Part shown: piece by piece, positions 33,942-42,183 of the stretch
Numbering within the stretch: position 1 is the stretch's first letter
Layout of the letters: each line of letters starts with the position of its first letter
DNA from: Arthrobacter oryzae
GTDB lineage: Bacteria > Actinomycetota > Actinomycetes > Actinomycetales > Micrococcaceae
Assembly: GCF_003634095.1 (NCBI RefSeq)
Contig: NZ_RBIR01000007.1
Location: forward strand, 1 to 64,000
Direction: 5' to 3'
Length of the DNA: 64,000 bases
The notes under the pieces: model-generated
What the model was told of the DNA's origin: nothing
Databases searched by the model: none
What the model saw: only the letters and a program-made list of their open reading frames with translations
Position numbers and translations under genes: made by a program

Positions 33942-35006
33942 ATGCAGAAAATCACCACCCAGGCACTGCTCGAAAGTTACGAGGGAGCGCTCACGTTCAG
34001 CAATCCGCTGACCGACACCATCTCCACCGAGCAGTTCTCCGCCGAGTACGCTGAGCGACCGGAATGGGCTGTGGGCCCGTTCCGCAAGGATGATTCGCTT
34101 TCCTTCCGGCAAGTCCAGGACTGGGAGGACCCTACCGGCATCGGCTGGACGGCGGATTCGATCTTCAACCCGTCCCTCATGGAGCGGGACGGCAAGCTGT
34201 ACCTCTTCTACCGTGCGTCTCCGCGCAAGGAATCAGTCTCCAGCCGCATCGGCGTCGCCGTCTTCGATCCCGAAAACGGATGGCAGGACAACCCCGCCAA
34301 TCCGGTCATCTACCCCACCCTGGACAACGAGATCCTCGGCTGTGAAGACCCCAAGGTCTACCAGGCCGATGGCCGGTACTACATGTTCTACAACGGGATC
34401 TGGACGATCGACCACAGCGACGGGCAGTCCGGCCAGAACGCCGATGCCTACCCCCTGGGCGATGTTGGCTGCGACATCAACCTTGCAGTGTCCGATGACC
34501 TCGTCCACTGGGAAAAGCTTGGTTTGGCTGTCCCCCACGAGGTTTCGCGGTTTTGGGCCAAGGGCGCCGTCATTCCCCGCAACGCCCAGGGCGAAGCGGT
34601 CAAGATCGACGGGCACTACCTGATGTATTTGTCCGAGGGCTGCGGCGGGACCACGCACGTTGGCCGGTCCTCCGACATGGTGGAGTGGACGTTTGAGCCG
34701 CAGGACTACCTGGACCTCGGCCAGCTGGGCGGCTCGCTGCACGAAGTGGCCTGCGCAATCGTCAGCGACGACGAGCGGAACGAGCTGGTCCTGGACTTCT
34801 TCTATGCCGACGCCAACGGCGACTTCGCCGCGGCGCAGGCACTGTATGACATCAGCCAGCCCTTCACCCAGAAGGCGATCAACGAGGGAGGATCGCTGGC
34901 GTGGGGCGGGCTGCTCAAATTCGGCGGCAGCTGGGTCTTTGCCCAGGGGTGGGACGCCCCGAAGGGATCCCGGGAAATGTACTTCTACCGCGCCGATCAC
35001 AGCTAG
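33942..35006 (+). CDS. GH130-like beta-propeller glycosidase
   Basis: This 354-residue cytoplasmic protein has repeated propeller blades: IFNPSLMERDGKLYLFYRA near 70-88, GCEDPKVYQADGRYYMFYNG near 128-147, and YLMYLSEGCGGTTHVGRS. The EDPK motif and NPS segment place it with GH130 or a closely related propeller family (GH43/GH32 clan-like folds are the alternatives). The ATG at 33942 has AGGAAG about ten bases upstream; an ATG at 33912 is a less likely start. It is the last gene of the LacI-led operon. Confidence 0.78.
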   Translation: MQKITTQALLESYEGALTFSNPLTDTISTEQFSAEYAERPEWAVGPFRKDDSLSFRQVQDWEDPTGIGWTADSIFNPSLMERDGKLYLFYRASPRKESVSSRIGVAVFDPENGWQDNPANPVIYPTLDNEILGCEDPKVYQADGRYYMFYNGIWTIDHSDGQSGQNADAYPLGDVGCDINLAVSDDLVHWEKLGLAVPHEVSRFWAKGAVIPRNAQGEAVKIDGHYLMYLSEGCGGTTHVGRSSDMVEWTFEPQDYLDLGQLGGSLHEVACAIVSDDERNELVLDFFYADANGDFAAAQALYDISQPFTQKAINEGGSLAWGGLLKFGGSWVFAQGWDAPKGSREMYFYRADHS

Positions 35007-35012
35007 CGGCCG

Positions 35013-35055
35013 GCCGGCAGCCTAGGGCCGGCAGCCTAGGGCCGGGCTGCCTAGG
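35013..35055. repeat. Three-copy 14-15-bp tandem repeat
   Basis: GCCGGCAGCCTAGG occurs at 35013-35026 and 35027-35040, followed by a degenerate 15-base copy at 35041-35055. It follows the last stop codon of the mannoside-type operon. No intrinsic terminator with a T-run is visible here. Confidence 0.8.
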
Positions 35056-35221
35056 GCCCGCCGCACGGGGGCTGACGGCCTGCCCCCGGGCGGCGGGCAG
35101 ACGTTACACAGTTGCAACAGCCGTGACACCGCAGCGAAATCGGCCCCGGGGGATACTGGAAGAGCGTCCTTCGCGGACGATTCTCATGCAGGCATTGGGG
35201 ACTACCCGAAGGACGGCTCCC

Positions 35222-37849
35222 ATGCCCACTCCGTTCAACCAGTCGCTCGCGGACTCCGCACTGCTGACCAAATCACTGCCGCTGGGGCTGCTCCGGGCGT
35301 TTGTGCAGACGGACGCCGCCGACGACGGGCTGACGCCGCAGTTGCTGGCCGAGCTCAAGATCCTGGCCCGCACCCCCGGGCTCCTGGTGGCGTGCAACTA
35401 CGGGGGAACTCTTTGCACCGCGGAAGGAATCTCGACGGAGACCCTGCCGCTGGCCAGCGCGGCGATCGCGCTCCGTGCGCTGGCCGCCCTGCCGAACACC
35501 CACGCCGCCGTCATTTCCGGCCGGTCCCTGCGCGACCTCGCCGCAGTCTCACGCCTGCCCGCCGAGGTGCATCTGGTGGGCTCGCACGGCGCGGAGTTCG
35601 ACATGGGCTATGCCCACAGCCTCTCGCTGGCCACCGAATCCGTCCTCCAGCAGGCTCAGCAGGCGCTCGCCGAAACGGTCGGGGCCTACCGGGGCATCAG
35701 CATCGAGCGCAAGCCCGTTGCGGTCTCCGTCCACACGCGGTCCGCCGCGAAGGACGTCGTCGACCTTGCCGCCCGGCAGGCAGCGCGCATTGCCCAAGAG
35801 GCCGGGCTGCACTTCATTGTGGACGGCTCGGTGCTGGATCTTTCGGTCGTCGAACCGTCCAAGGCTGCGGCCATGGAGCACCTGCGCTCCGTGCTCGGGG
35901 TCAGTGCCGCCCTCTACGCGGGCGACGCCTCCAGCGATGAGCTGGCCATGGCGACGCTGCGCGGGCCGGACATGGCCTTGCGCGTGGGGGAGGGGCCCAC
36001 CGTGGCCGGCCACCGGCTCCGGGACCCGGAGTCCTTCGCCCGGGTCCTGGCGATCCTGTTCGAACTCCGGCGGGCATGGCTGTTTGGCGAGGACGCCGTC
36101 GGCCTGGAACGGCACTCGATGATCGGCAACGGCTCCGCCACCGCCCTGATCACGCCCGACGCGAAGATCTGTTGGATGAGCCACCCGCTGCCGGACTCCG
36201 GGTCGCTGTTCGCCCATCTGCTCGGCGGTGATGCGGCCGGCCACTTCTCCGTGGAACCGGTGAAGTCCTCGCAAGTCCTGGGCCAGCGCTACGTGGACAG
36301 CACCATGATCGTCGAGACCCGGTGGGCCGACGTCACGGTGACGGATTATCTGGAGCCGGCACCGGAAGGGATCACCAGCCTGGTGCGGGTGCTTTCCGGC
36401 ACCGGCACGGCCCGGATCGTGTTCGCCCCGCGGCCGGACTACGCGAACGCACCGTTCAGCATGGAGGCCCGCGGAACGGAACTGCACGTGGTGGGAACCG
36501 CCGATCCCATCATCCTGCTGGCGCCGGGTGTGACGTTCTCCATCACCTCGGACGGCCGCCACGCGACCGCCACCGGCGAGGTCGACCTGCGGGACGGCCC
36601 GGTGGTCCTGAACCTGCGCTGCGGCGACACGGAACCGCAGCCCGCGGTGCCGGACGACGAAACCGGGCGCCGCTCCGCCGTCGCCCATCATTCGCGGCGC
36701 TGGGTCCATGAGCTGCAAATGCCGGGCGTCAAACCGTCCCTGGTCCGCCGGTCCGCGCTAGTGCTGCGGGCCTTGGTCCACGAACCCACCGGCGCCGTGC
36801 TGGCCGCGCCCACCACCTCGCTGCCGGAGGGAATCGGCGGGACCCGGAACTGGGACTATCGGTACTGCTGGCTGCGGGACGGGTCCATGACAGTCAACGC
36901 CCTTGTGGACCTGGGCTCCACGGCTGAGGCGGAGGGCTTCCTGGCCTGGCTGGGCCGGATCCTGGCCCACGCGCCGGGCCCGGAGTGGCTGCGCCCGCTG
37001 TATTCGGTGACCGGGGCGCCGCTGTCCACCGAGGCCATCATCGAGAGCCTGCCCGGCTACGCAGGATCGCGCCCGGTCCGGATCGGCAATGCCGCCGACC
37101 ATCAGGTGCAGCTGGACGTCTTTGGTCCGATTGCGGAGCTGATCCACGCCCTCAGCGCCCGCCTGGGCGTGCTCTCCGACGCGCACTGGGAACTGATGGT
37201 CCAGATGGCCGCGGCCGTGCTGGCCCGCTGGCATGAGGCGGACCACGGCATCTGGGAGGCCAGGCGGGCGCCGCGGCACCACGTCTATACGAAGGTGATG
37301 TGCTGGGTGGCGCTCGACCGGGCCCTGCGCACGGCCGCCCGGCACGGCCGGGACCCGCTGCCGGCCTGGGAATCCACGGCCGCCACCATCCGGGAGGATG
37401 TCCTGCGCGAAGGCTGGGACGAGACGGCGTCCTCCTATACGGTGGCGTACGACAGCCCGGACCTGGACGCGGCCGTGCTGCACATCGGCCTCTCCGGCCT
37501 GCTGGACGTCAACGACCCCCGTTTTCTGGACACCGTCACGGCAGTGGAGCGGGAACTGCGGGTGGGACCTACCGTGTTCCGGTACCGGTACGACGACGGG
37601 CTGCCGGGCCTGGAGGGCGGCTTCCACATCTGCACCACGTGGCTGATCGAGGCGTACGTGGCGGTGGGCCGGATCGAGGAGGCCTGGGACCTCTTCGACC
37701 AGCTGGTCAACCTGTTCGGGCCCACGGGCCTGCTCCCCGAGGAATACGATCCCGGCACTGAGACCCACCTGGGCAACCATCCGCAGGCATACTCGCACCT
37801 GGGCTTCATCCGCTGCGCACGGCTCCTGGACGCACACCAGAAGAACTGA
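35222..37849 (+). CDS. Trehalose-phosphatase-like / GH15 fusion protein
   Basis: This 875-residue cytoplasmic fusion joins an N-terminal HAD domain of the OtsB (trehalose-6-phosphate phosphatase) type (about 20-270) to a C-terminal GH15 domain (about 290-870), as in bacterial GH15 trehalases. The GH15 part shows GGTRNWDYRYCWLRDGS near 539-555, HQVQLDVFGPI and EYDPGTETHLGNHPQAYSH. The HAD part keeps VISGRSLRDL, GSHGAEF and YAGDASSDELAM. However, motif I, normally DxDGT, reads N59-Y-G61-G-T, so both the nucleophile and the general acid are missing and the domain is probably not a phosphatase. AAGGA precedes the ATG at 35222; an ATG at 35186 is an alternative. Confidence 0.85.
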   Translation: MPTPFNQSLADSALLTKSLPLGLLRAFVQTDAADDGLTPQLLAELKILARTPGLLVACNYGGTLCTAEGISTETLPLASAAIALRALAALPNTHAAVISGRSLRDLAAVSRLPAEVHLVGSHGAEFDMGYAHSLSLATESVLQQAQQALAETVGAYRGISIERKPVAVSVHTRSAAKDVVDLAARQAARIAQEAGLHFIVDGSVLDLSVVEPSKAAAMEHLRSVLGVSAALYAGDASSDELAMATLRGPDMALRVGEGPTVAGHRLRDPESFARVLAILFELRRAWLFGEDAVGLERHSMIGNGSATALITPDAKICWMSHPLPDSGSLFAHLLGGDAAGHFSVEPVKSSQVLGQRYVDSTMIVETRWADVTVTDYLEPAPEGITSLVRVLSGTGTARIVFAPRPDYANAPFSMEARGTELHVVGTADPIILLAPGVTFSITSDGRHATATGEVDLRDGPVVLNLRCGDTEPQPAVPDDETGRRSAVAHHSRRWVHELQMPGVKPSLVRRSALVLRALVHEPTGAVLAAPTTSLPEGIGGTRNWDYRYCWLRDGSMTVNALVDLGSTAEAEGFLAWLGRILAHAPGPEWLRPLYSVTGAPLSTEAIIESLPGYAGSRPVRIGNAADHQVQLDVFGPIAELIHALSARLGVLSDAHWELMVQMAAAVLARWHEADHGIWEARRAPRHHVYTKVMCWVALDRALRTAARHGRDPLPAWESTAATIREDVLREGWDETASSYTVAYDSPDLDAAVLHIGLSGLLDVNDPRFLDTVTAVERELRVGPTVFRYRYDDGLPGLEGGFHICTTWLIEAYVAVGRIEEAWDLFDQLVNLFGPTGLLPEEYDPGTETHLGNHPQAYSHLGFIRCARLLDAHQKN

Positions 37850-37906
37850 TCGGCAGCTCACGCCCGGAGCGGCCCCGGGGCAACGGCACAGCGGAAGGGC
37901 AGCCGG

Positions 37907-39130
37907 CTACTCGCAGCCGATGCCGTCACCGTCGCGGTCCAGCTTGCTGCTGTACCCCGGCTGGCCGGCGTGGATAGGCGCCGCGCCGGCGGCCCGGACC
38001 GCGGTGCAGTTCGCATAGTAGACCGCAGCCGGGGGCGCCGGCGCGGGAGCGGGAGCCACCCGGGCCGGGGCCGGGGCGGGCACGGCGGCCGGCGCGGGCT
38101 GGGGTGCGGGTGCGGCTTGCGGGGGAGTGCCGGCCGGCTGGCTGGTGGGTGCCAGGGCGCCCGGGCAGTCCGAGAGGACCCGGACCATGGCGTCGTGCTC
38201 GGCCCGTGTCACCCACAGCCCGTAGCTGGATTTCACCGAAATCTGGCGGGCAACGTAGCTGCAGCGATAGGACCGGTTCGGCGGCAGCCAGGTGGCGGCG
38301 TCGCCGTCGCTCTTCCTTTGGTTGGCCGGGCCGTCCACCGCCAGCAGGTTCAGGGGATCATTGGCGAAGGACAGCCGCCGGGCGGCACTGAGCTGCTGGG
38401 CGCCCTTCTGCCAGGCGTCACTGAGAGCCACGACGTGGTCGATCTGAACCGCGGAGCTGGTGGTGCTGCCGCGCAGGAACTTGATGGCGGCGGCCGTGTA
38501 GGGGTCGTTCAGGACGCCGGAGAGCACCACGCAGCCGCGGGTCCCCGGCTTGAGCGCAAGGGTCTTGAGGTCGCGGCGGAGCACGTCATTGCGGGTATCG
38601 CAGCCGTTGTGGTCAACATCGGCCCAGGCCGGGCCGAACTGGGCGCGCGAGTAGCCGGTCTTCGGTGCACGGCCCTTGACGGGCAGCGTCGCCAGCACCT
38701 GGAGCGCTTTGCCGGCGACGGCTGACTGCCCGTGCTGGGCGCCGCCGCCGGAGACGTCGATGCCGGGGGCGGCGGCGGTGGTCGTCGGGGAATCCAGCGG
38801 AGTGCTGTCCGCGCCGGTTGACGGAGCTTCGGGGGCCGTGCCCGTTGAGGGAGCAGCGGCGGCCGTTCCCGGGCGGACGACGCCGGTCCCGGACGCCGGG
38901 GTGCCGGACGCCGTGGTCCCGGACGCGGGGGTGCCGCACGCCGACGTCGCCACAAGCAGCACCCCGGCCACGCCGCGGACGATCCAGTCCACCGCGCCGA
39001 ACTTCCGGCGGCGGCCGTCCCGGGCTTGGGTGGTGCCTGAATCGGTCGTGCCTGCTTTGACGCTGCCTGCTTTGACGCTGCCTACATCGGGGGTGCCCGG
39101 TTCGACGCTGCCTGATTTGAAGCTCTGCAA
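37907..39130 (-). CDS. Secreted HNH nuclease with C-terminal Excalibur domain
   Basis: This protein of up to 407 residues has a hydrophobic export segment (about 48-66, ending TSACG, a possible lipobox). A Gly/Thr/Ala/Pro-rich low-complexity linker follows, then an HNH/DUF1524-like nuclease domain (about 165-305) with IDHVVALSDAWQKG and NDPLNLLAVDGPANQRKSDGD. A Pro/Ala linker leads to a C-terminal Excalibur calcium-binding motif, DRDGDGIGCE. Such proteins are common actinobacterial exported nucleases. The start is uncertain: 39130 is a TTG, and the first 35 residues come from short DNA repeats. A start nearer the export segment (around 39000) is possible. It is convergent with the GH15 fusion. 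Confidence 0.8.
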   Translation of the reverse strand: MQSFKSGSVEPGTPDVGSVKAGSVKAGTTDSGTTQARDGRRRKFGAVDWIVRGVAGVLLVATSACGTPASGTTASGTPASGTGVVRPGTAAAAPSTGTAPEAPSTGADSTPLDSPTTTAAAPGIDVSGGGAQHGQSAVAGKALQVLATLPVKGRAPKTGYSRAQFGPAWADVDHNGCDTRNDVLRRDLKTLALKPGTRGCVVLSGVLNDPYTAAAIKFLRGSTTSSAVQIDHVVALSDAWQKGAQQLSAARRLSFANDPLNLLAVDGPANQRKSDGDAATWLPPNRSYRCSYVARQISVKSSYGLWVTRAEHDAMVRVLSDCPGALAPTSQPAGTPPQAAPAPQPAPAAVPAPAPARVAPAPAPAPPAAVYYANCTAVRAAGAAPIHAGQPGYSSKLDRDGDGIGCE

Positions 39131-39209
39131 TTCTTCCCCCAGTTCATGCTGTTGCCCCGGGGATCCGCGGGGCGGCTTAAGACCGGTCCCAGCCTACCGG
39201 CGCACACAC

Positions 39210-39272
39210 CAACGCGGGGTCACATCGCGCCCATGCGGCGGCCCGGGATGGGCGCGATGTGACCCCGCGTTG
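39210..39272 (-). terminator. 25-bp perfect inverted repeat, probable terminator
   Basis: The arms 39210-39234 and 39248-39272 are perfectly complementary around a 13-base loop. It lies 84 bases beyond the stop of the flavoprotein gene (39356, minus strand) and 80 bases before the start of the nuclease gene. A very stable hairpin of this kind can end transcription without a T-run. It could also be a REP-like mobile repeat. Confidence 0.6.
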
Positions 39273-39355
39273 CTCTGGAGGGGCAGGGGAACCGCAGGGG
39301 GCAGGGGAACCGCGGGAGGCAGGGTACCCCCGGGAGGCAGGGCGCCCCCCGGGAG

Positions 39356-40477
39356 TCAGGGGCGGGAAGCCGAGAAGATGGCCGGCGCGCCGCCGTCGCC
39401 GGTGGCCAGATCGGCCAGGATCCTGCCCACGGCGGGCGTGAACTTGAACCCGTGCCCGGAGAAGCCGGCGCCGATCACCACCGGGCCGATCCGGTCCAGG
39501 ACAAAGTTCTCATCCGCGGTGGTCGTGTAGGTGCAGCTGATGTCGGTGAGGGAGTCGGCGTCGACCCCCGGCAGCCAGTCGCGGGCGTAGCGCTGCAGGG
39601 CTGCCCGCTGCCCGGGCTCCGGGGCGAAGGTCCGCCGGTCCGGGTCCACCACGGGGCCGGTCCCGTGCCACCCGGCCTTGATTCCCTCGCCCGGAGTTTG
39701 CATGCCGTAAACGGGGGAGCGCCAGTATGCGTACGGGTTCCCGTGGCCCGGCATGTGGTTAAACCCCGGCCACAGGGCATGGGCGTCCGTGACGGCGAAG
39801 TGAGCGGGCTGTTCCTGGGTGACCGTCAGCCGCGGCAGGGGTGCCACCCCGGCGAGCAGCTTCGTGGTCCAGCCGCCGGCGGTGACCACGGCCTGCCTCG
39901 CGGAGAGCACCTCGGACCGGCCGTCGGACTCGACCGTGAGCCGGACGCCGTCGTCGAGGACTTGAAGCTCCAGGACCTTGACGTGATGGCGGATCTCGGC
40001 GCCAAGGCCGGCAGCCAGGCGCTGCATTGCCGGCAGCGCGGCGTCCGGGTTCAACTGGCCGCCGTCCGGCATGTGCAGCACGCGCTGATCGAACCTGATG
40101 CCCCGCCAGCGCGCGGCCGCCTCCTCGACTGAGAGGAACTCCGCGCGGAGTCCGGCGGCCAGCAGCGCGCTCCGGATCGCGGGCAGCCGGGGGTCGGGGC
40201 CATGGTTGACGACGCCGGTGCGGGCCAGCAGGCGCTCGCCGCTGTCCGTTTCGAGCTCGTTCCACAGCCGGGCGGACTCGGCCAGCATGGCGACGTAGTC
40301 CGGATCCGCGTAGCCGGGATTGAAGTTCCGGGTGGCGCCGTGGGAGGCGCCATTGCGGTGGCCGGGCCCGAACTGCTCCAGCAGGGTTACGTCCCGGCCG
40401 CGCCGGGCAAGCGCCCAGGCCGCGGCGGAGCCCATCGCACCGCCGCCGATGACCGCTGTGTCCAAGGTTGTTCTCAT
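39356..40477 (-). CDS. FAD-dependent amino acid oxidase, sarcosine oxidase-like
   Basis: This 373-residue flavoprotein is of the DAO family. The dinucleotide-binding motif AVIGGGAMGSAAAWALARRG is at about 8-27, and the C-terminal GFSGHGFKFTPAVG near 345 is characteristic of monomeric sarcosine oxidase and N-methyltryptophan oxidase. These enzymes oxidise N-methyl amino acids with oxygen and release formaldehyde or an aldehyde plus hydrogen peroxide; the precise substrate is unknown. The ATG at 40477 has GGAGGA upstream and starts just before the FAD motif. It follows the AEC transporter gene by 53 bases on the same strand. Confidence 0.87.
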   Translation of the reverse strand: MRTTLDTAVIGGGAMGSAAAWALARRGRDVTLLEQFGPGHRNGASHGATRNFNPGYADPDYVAMLAESARLWNELETDSGERLLARTGVVNHGPDPRLPAIRSALLAAGLRAEFLSVEEAAARWRGIRFDQRVLHMPDGGQLNPDAALPAMQRLAAGLGAEIRHHVKVLELQVLDDGVRLTVESDGRSEVLSARQAVVTAGGWTTKLLAGVAPLPRLTVTQEQPAHFAVTDAHALWPGFNHMPGHGNPYAYWRSPVYGMQTPGEGIKAGWHGTGPVVDPDRRTFAPEPGQRAALQRYARDWLPGVDADSLTDISCTYTTTADENFVLDRIGPVVIGAGFSGHGFKFTPAVGRILADLATGDGGAPAIFSASRP

Positions 40478-40530
40478 GGGTCCTCCTCCGGGTTGGTGCC
40501 GGCCCGCCCGGCAGGATCGAGCCAACGGAA

Positions 40531-41457
40531 TCAAGCCAGCAGCAGGGCCACGCCGATCATGGCCGGCACAGCTACCACCGTAGTGATCAGCACGGTGTCC
40601 TTGGCTACTGTGACGCCGGTACGGTAACGACTGGCCGCGACAAACACGTTTTGAGCGGTGGGCAGCGCCGCCGTGACGACCGCCGCGAACAGCGCCTGCT
40701 CGTGCATGCCGAGGGCAAAGCGGGCAAACAGGTAGGCCACCAGCGGGTGGACGATCAGCTTGAAGAAGCTCGCCAGCAGGCTGTCAACCCGGCGCCCGGT
40801 GGCCGCCTGCAGCGGTTTGGAGCCGTTAAGGCTCATGCCGAACGCGATCAGCATGGCCGGGATGGCGGCCCCGCCGATCAAATGAATGGGCTCCAGGATC
40901 AGCGGGGGCACCTGCCAGCCGGTCCCGGCCACCACGAGGCCCAGCGCGGAGCCCACGATCATCGGGTTGCGCAGGATCATGAGGACGAAGCTCAGGGGCG
41001 TGGTCCGGTGCGAACTCGTGGTGGCATCCAACGCCATGAGGAACATGGGGGTGAAGAAGGCCAACTGAAATATGAGCAGGGGCGCCACGTAACTGGCATC
41101 GCCGAGCACAAAGACGGCGATGGGAATGCCGAGGTTGGCCGAGTTGGCCAGGGACGCGCTCATGGCGGAGATCAGGGCCTCCGGGACCGGGCGCTTGAGC
41201 GCAAAGCGCACGATGCCAAAGAACAAGACCGCCGTGATCAGGGCTCCGACGGCCGTCACGAGCAGCGGCGCGGCAAAGACGTCGTGCAGCTTCGCCTTGC
41301 TCAGCGTCTCGAACAGCAAGGCCGGGCTCGCCACAAAGAACGTCAGGGCGCTGAGGACGTTGCGGGCGTTCTCGCCCAGGATGTTGCGCCGGCCCACGAA
41401 CATGCCGACCAGGATGATGGACCAGACGACGAAGAAGCCTGCCAGCACCCCTAGCAC
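40531..41457 (-). CDS. AEC family transporter
   Basis: This 308-residue membrane protein is of the auxin efflux carrier family, with about ten helices in two inverted halves. The central conserved segment SLANSANLGIPIAVFVLGDAS (about 110-130) and the second-half PTAQNVFVAA match the family. Bacterial members export or import small organic acids or amino acids. The start is a GTG. It lies upstream of and close to the sarcosine-oxidase-like gene, so the pair may handle the same compound. Confidence 0.9.
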   Translation of the reverse strand: MLGVLAGFFVVWSIILVGMFVGRRNILGENARNVLSALTFFVASPALLFETLSKAKLHDVFAAPLLVTAVGALITAVLFFGIVRFALKRPVPEALISAMSASLANSANLGIPIAVFVLGDASYVAPLLIFQLAFFTPMFLMALDATTSSHRTTPLSFVLMILRNPMIVGSALGLVVAGTGWQVPPLILEPIHLIGGAAIPAMLIAFGMSLNGSKPLQAATGRRVDSLLASFFKLIVHPLVAYLFARFALGMHEQALFAAVVTAALPTAQNVFVAASRYRTGVTVAKDTVLITTVVAVPAMIGVALLLA

Positions 41458-41583
41458 GCGGTCCTCCGCGGCGGGGCGGGAGCGCGGCGGGCAAAGGTCA
41501 CCGCTCCAGAGTAATCAGCTTTATTCCACGGGGCGCCCTATTACGCCCGACGGCGTGCGGGCGCGTGTTATGCGCGCAGGTCC

Positions 41584-41619
41584 GGTTCACACCGGCGTTC
41601 ACATCGCAGTTCACACCGT
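41584..41619. repeat. Three 12-bp direct repeats around GTTCACA
   Basis: GGTTCACACCGG, CGTTCACATCGC and AGTTCACACCGT follow one another with an exact 12-base period. They lie between panD (stop at 41645) and the AEC transporter gene (start at 41457), both on the minus strand, so they are in the upstream region of the transporter. Confidence 0.7.
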
Positions 41620-41644
41620 CTGGGGCGGGCGGGGGCTGCCGGCG

Positions 41645-42073
41645 CTAGTTGAGCGCGGCGTTGTTCAGCGAGTGCGGCGGGCGCAGGAGACCCGGGGTCA
41701 TTCCCTCCGCGGGGTCGTTGCCGATCTGGACAATCCTGTTGTCCTGATCCACGTGGACCACCTTGGGGTTGTACGCCTTCGCCTCGTCCGTGGTCATCTG
41801 GGCGTAGGTGATGAGGATGACGATGTCGTTCTCGTGCATCAGGTGGGCGGCGGCGCCGTTGATGCCGATCACGCCGGAACCGCGTTCGCCGGCAATCGTG
41901 TAGGTCTCGAGCCTGGCGCCGTTGGTGACATCGACGATCGCCACGAGCTCGCCGGGGAGGATGTCGGCGGCCTCCAGCAGATCCAGGTCCACGGTGACGG
42001 AACCGACATAGTGAAGGTCCGCGTGCGTGACCGTCGCGCGGTGGATCTTGGATTTGAATATTGTGCGATTCAT
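41645..42073 (-). CDS. panD: Aspartate 1-decarboxylase
   Basis: This 142-residue enzyme makes beta-alanine from aspartate for pantothenate and coenzyme A synthesis. The proenzyme cleaves itself between G24 and S25 in HYVGSVTVD, turning Ser25 into the pyruvoyl cofactor. Other conserved parts are INGAAAHL near 73 and ITYAQM near 88. Length is normal for the family. No ribosome binding site is seen, and a TAGACT -10 element lies nine bases before the ATG, so the mRNA has little or no leader. No panB or panC is adjacent. Confidence 0.96.
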   Translation of the reverse strand: MNRTIFKSKIHRATVTHADLHYVGSVTVDLDLLEAADILPGELVAIVDVTNGARLETYTIAGERGSGVIGINGAAAHLMHENDIVILITYAQMTTDEAKAYNPKVVHVDQDNRIVQIGNDPAEGMTPGLLRPPHSLNNAALN

Positions 42074-42082
42074 AACGTCAAC

Positions 42083-42088
42083 AGTCTA
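42083..42088 (-). promoter_or_regulatory. Candidate panD -10 element
   Basis: TTAGACTGT in the minus direction places TAGACT nine bases upstream of the panD ATG, which would give a leader of only a few bases. The same nine-base string precedes the GH25-like gene. Confidence 0.45.
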
Positions 42089-42183
42089 ACGCGGGGCCGC
42101 CGCGGGCGCTGTGGCCCACTGCACACGCGGCAGCCCGCCCAGGCATGCGGCCGCAAGCCGGGGCAGCCGGAATACCGGGCCCG

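Noticed and set aside
35056..35110. GC-rich hairpin after the mannoside-type operon as a terminator
   Set aside because: Only about six pairs can be drawn (CTGCCC with GGGCAG) and no T-run follows, so support is too weak.
34901..35221. N-terminal extension of the GH15 fusion protein
   Set aside because: It overlaps the end of the GH130-like gene in another frame and the tandem repeat, and has an Arg/Gly/Ala-rich composition.
39210..39272. Inverted repeat as terminal repeats of an insertion sequence or MITE
   Set aside because: Only 13 bases separate the arms, there are no target-site duplications that I can see, and no transposase gene lies nearby. Terminator is the simpler reading.
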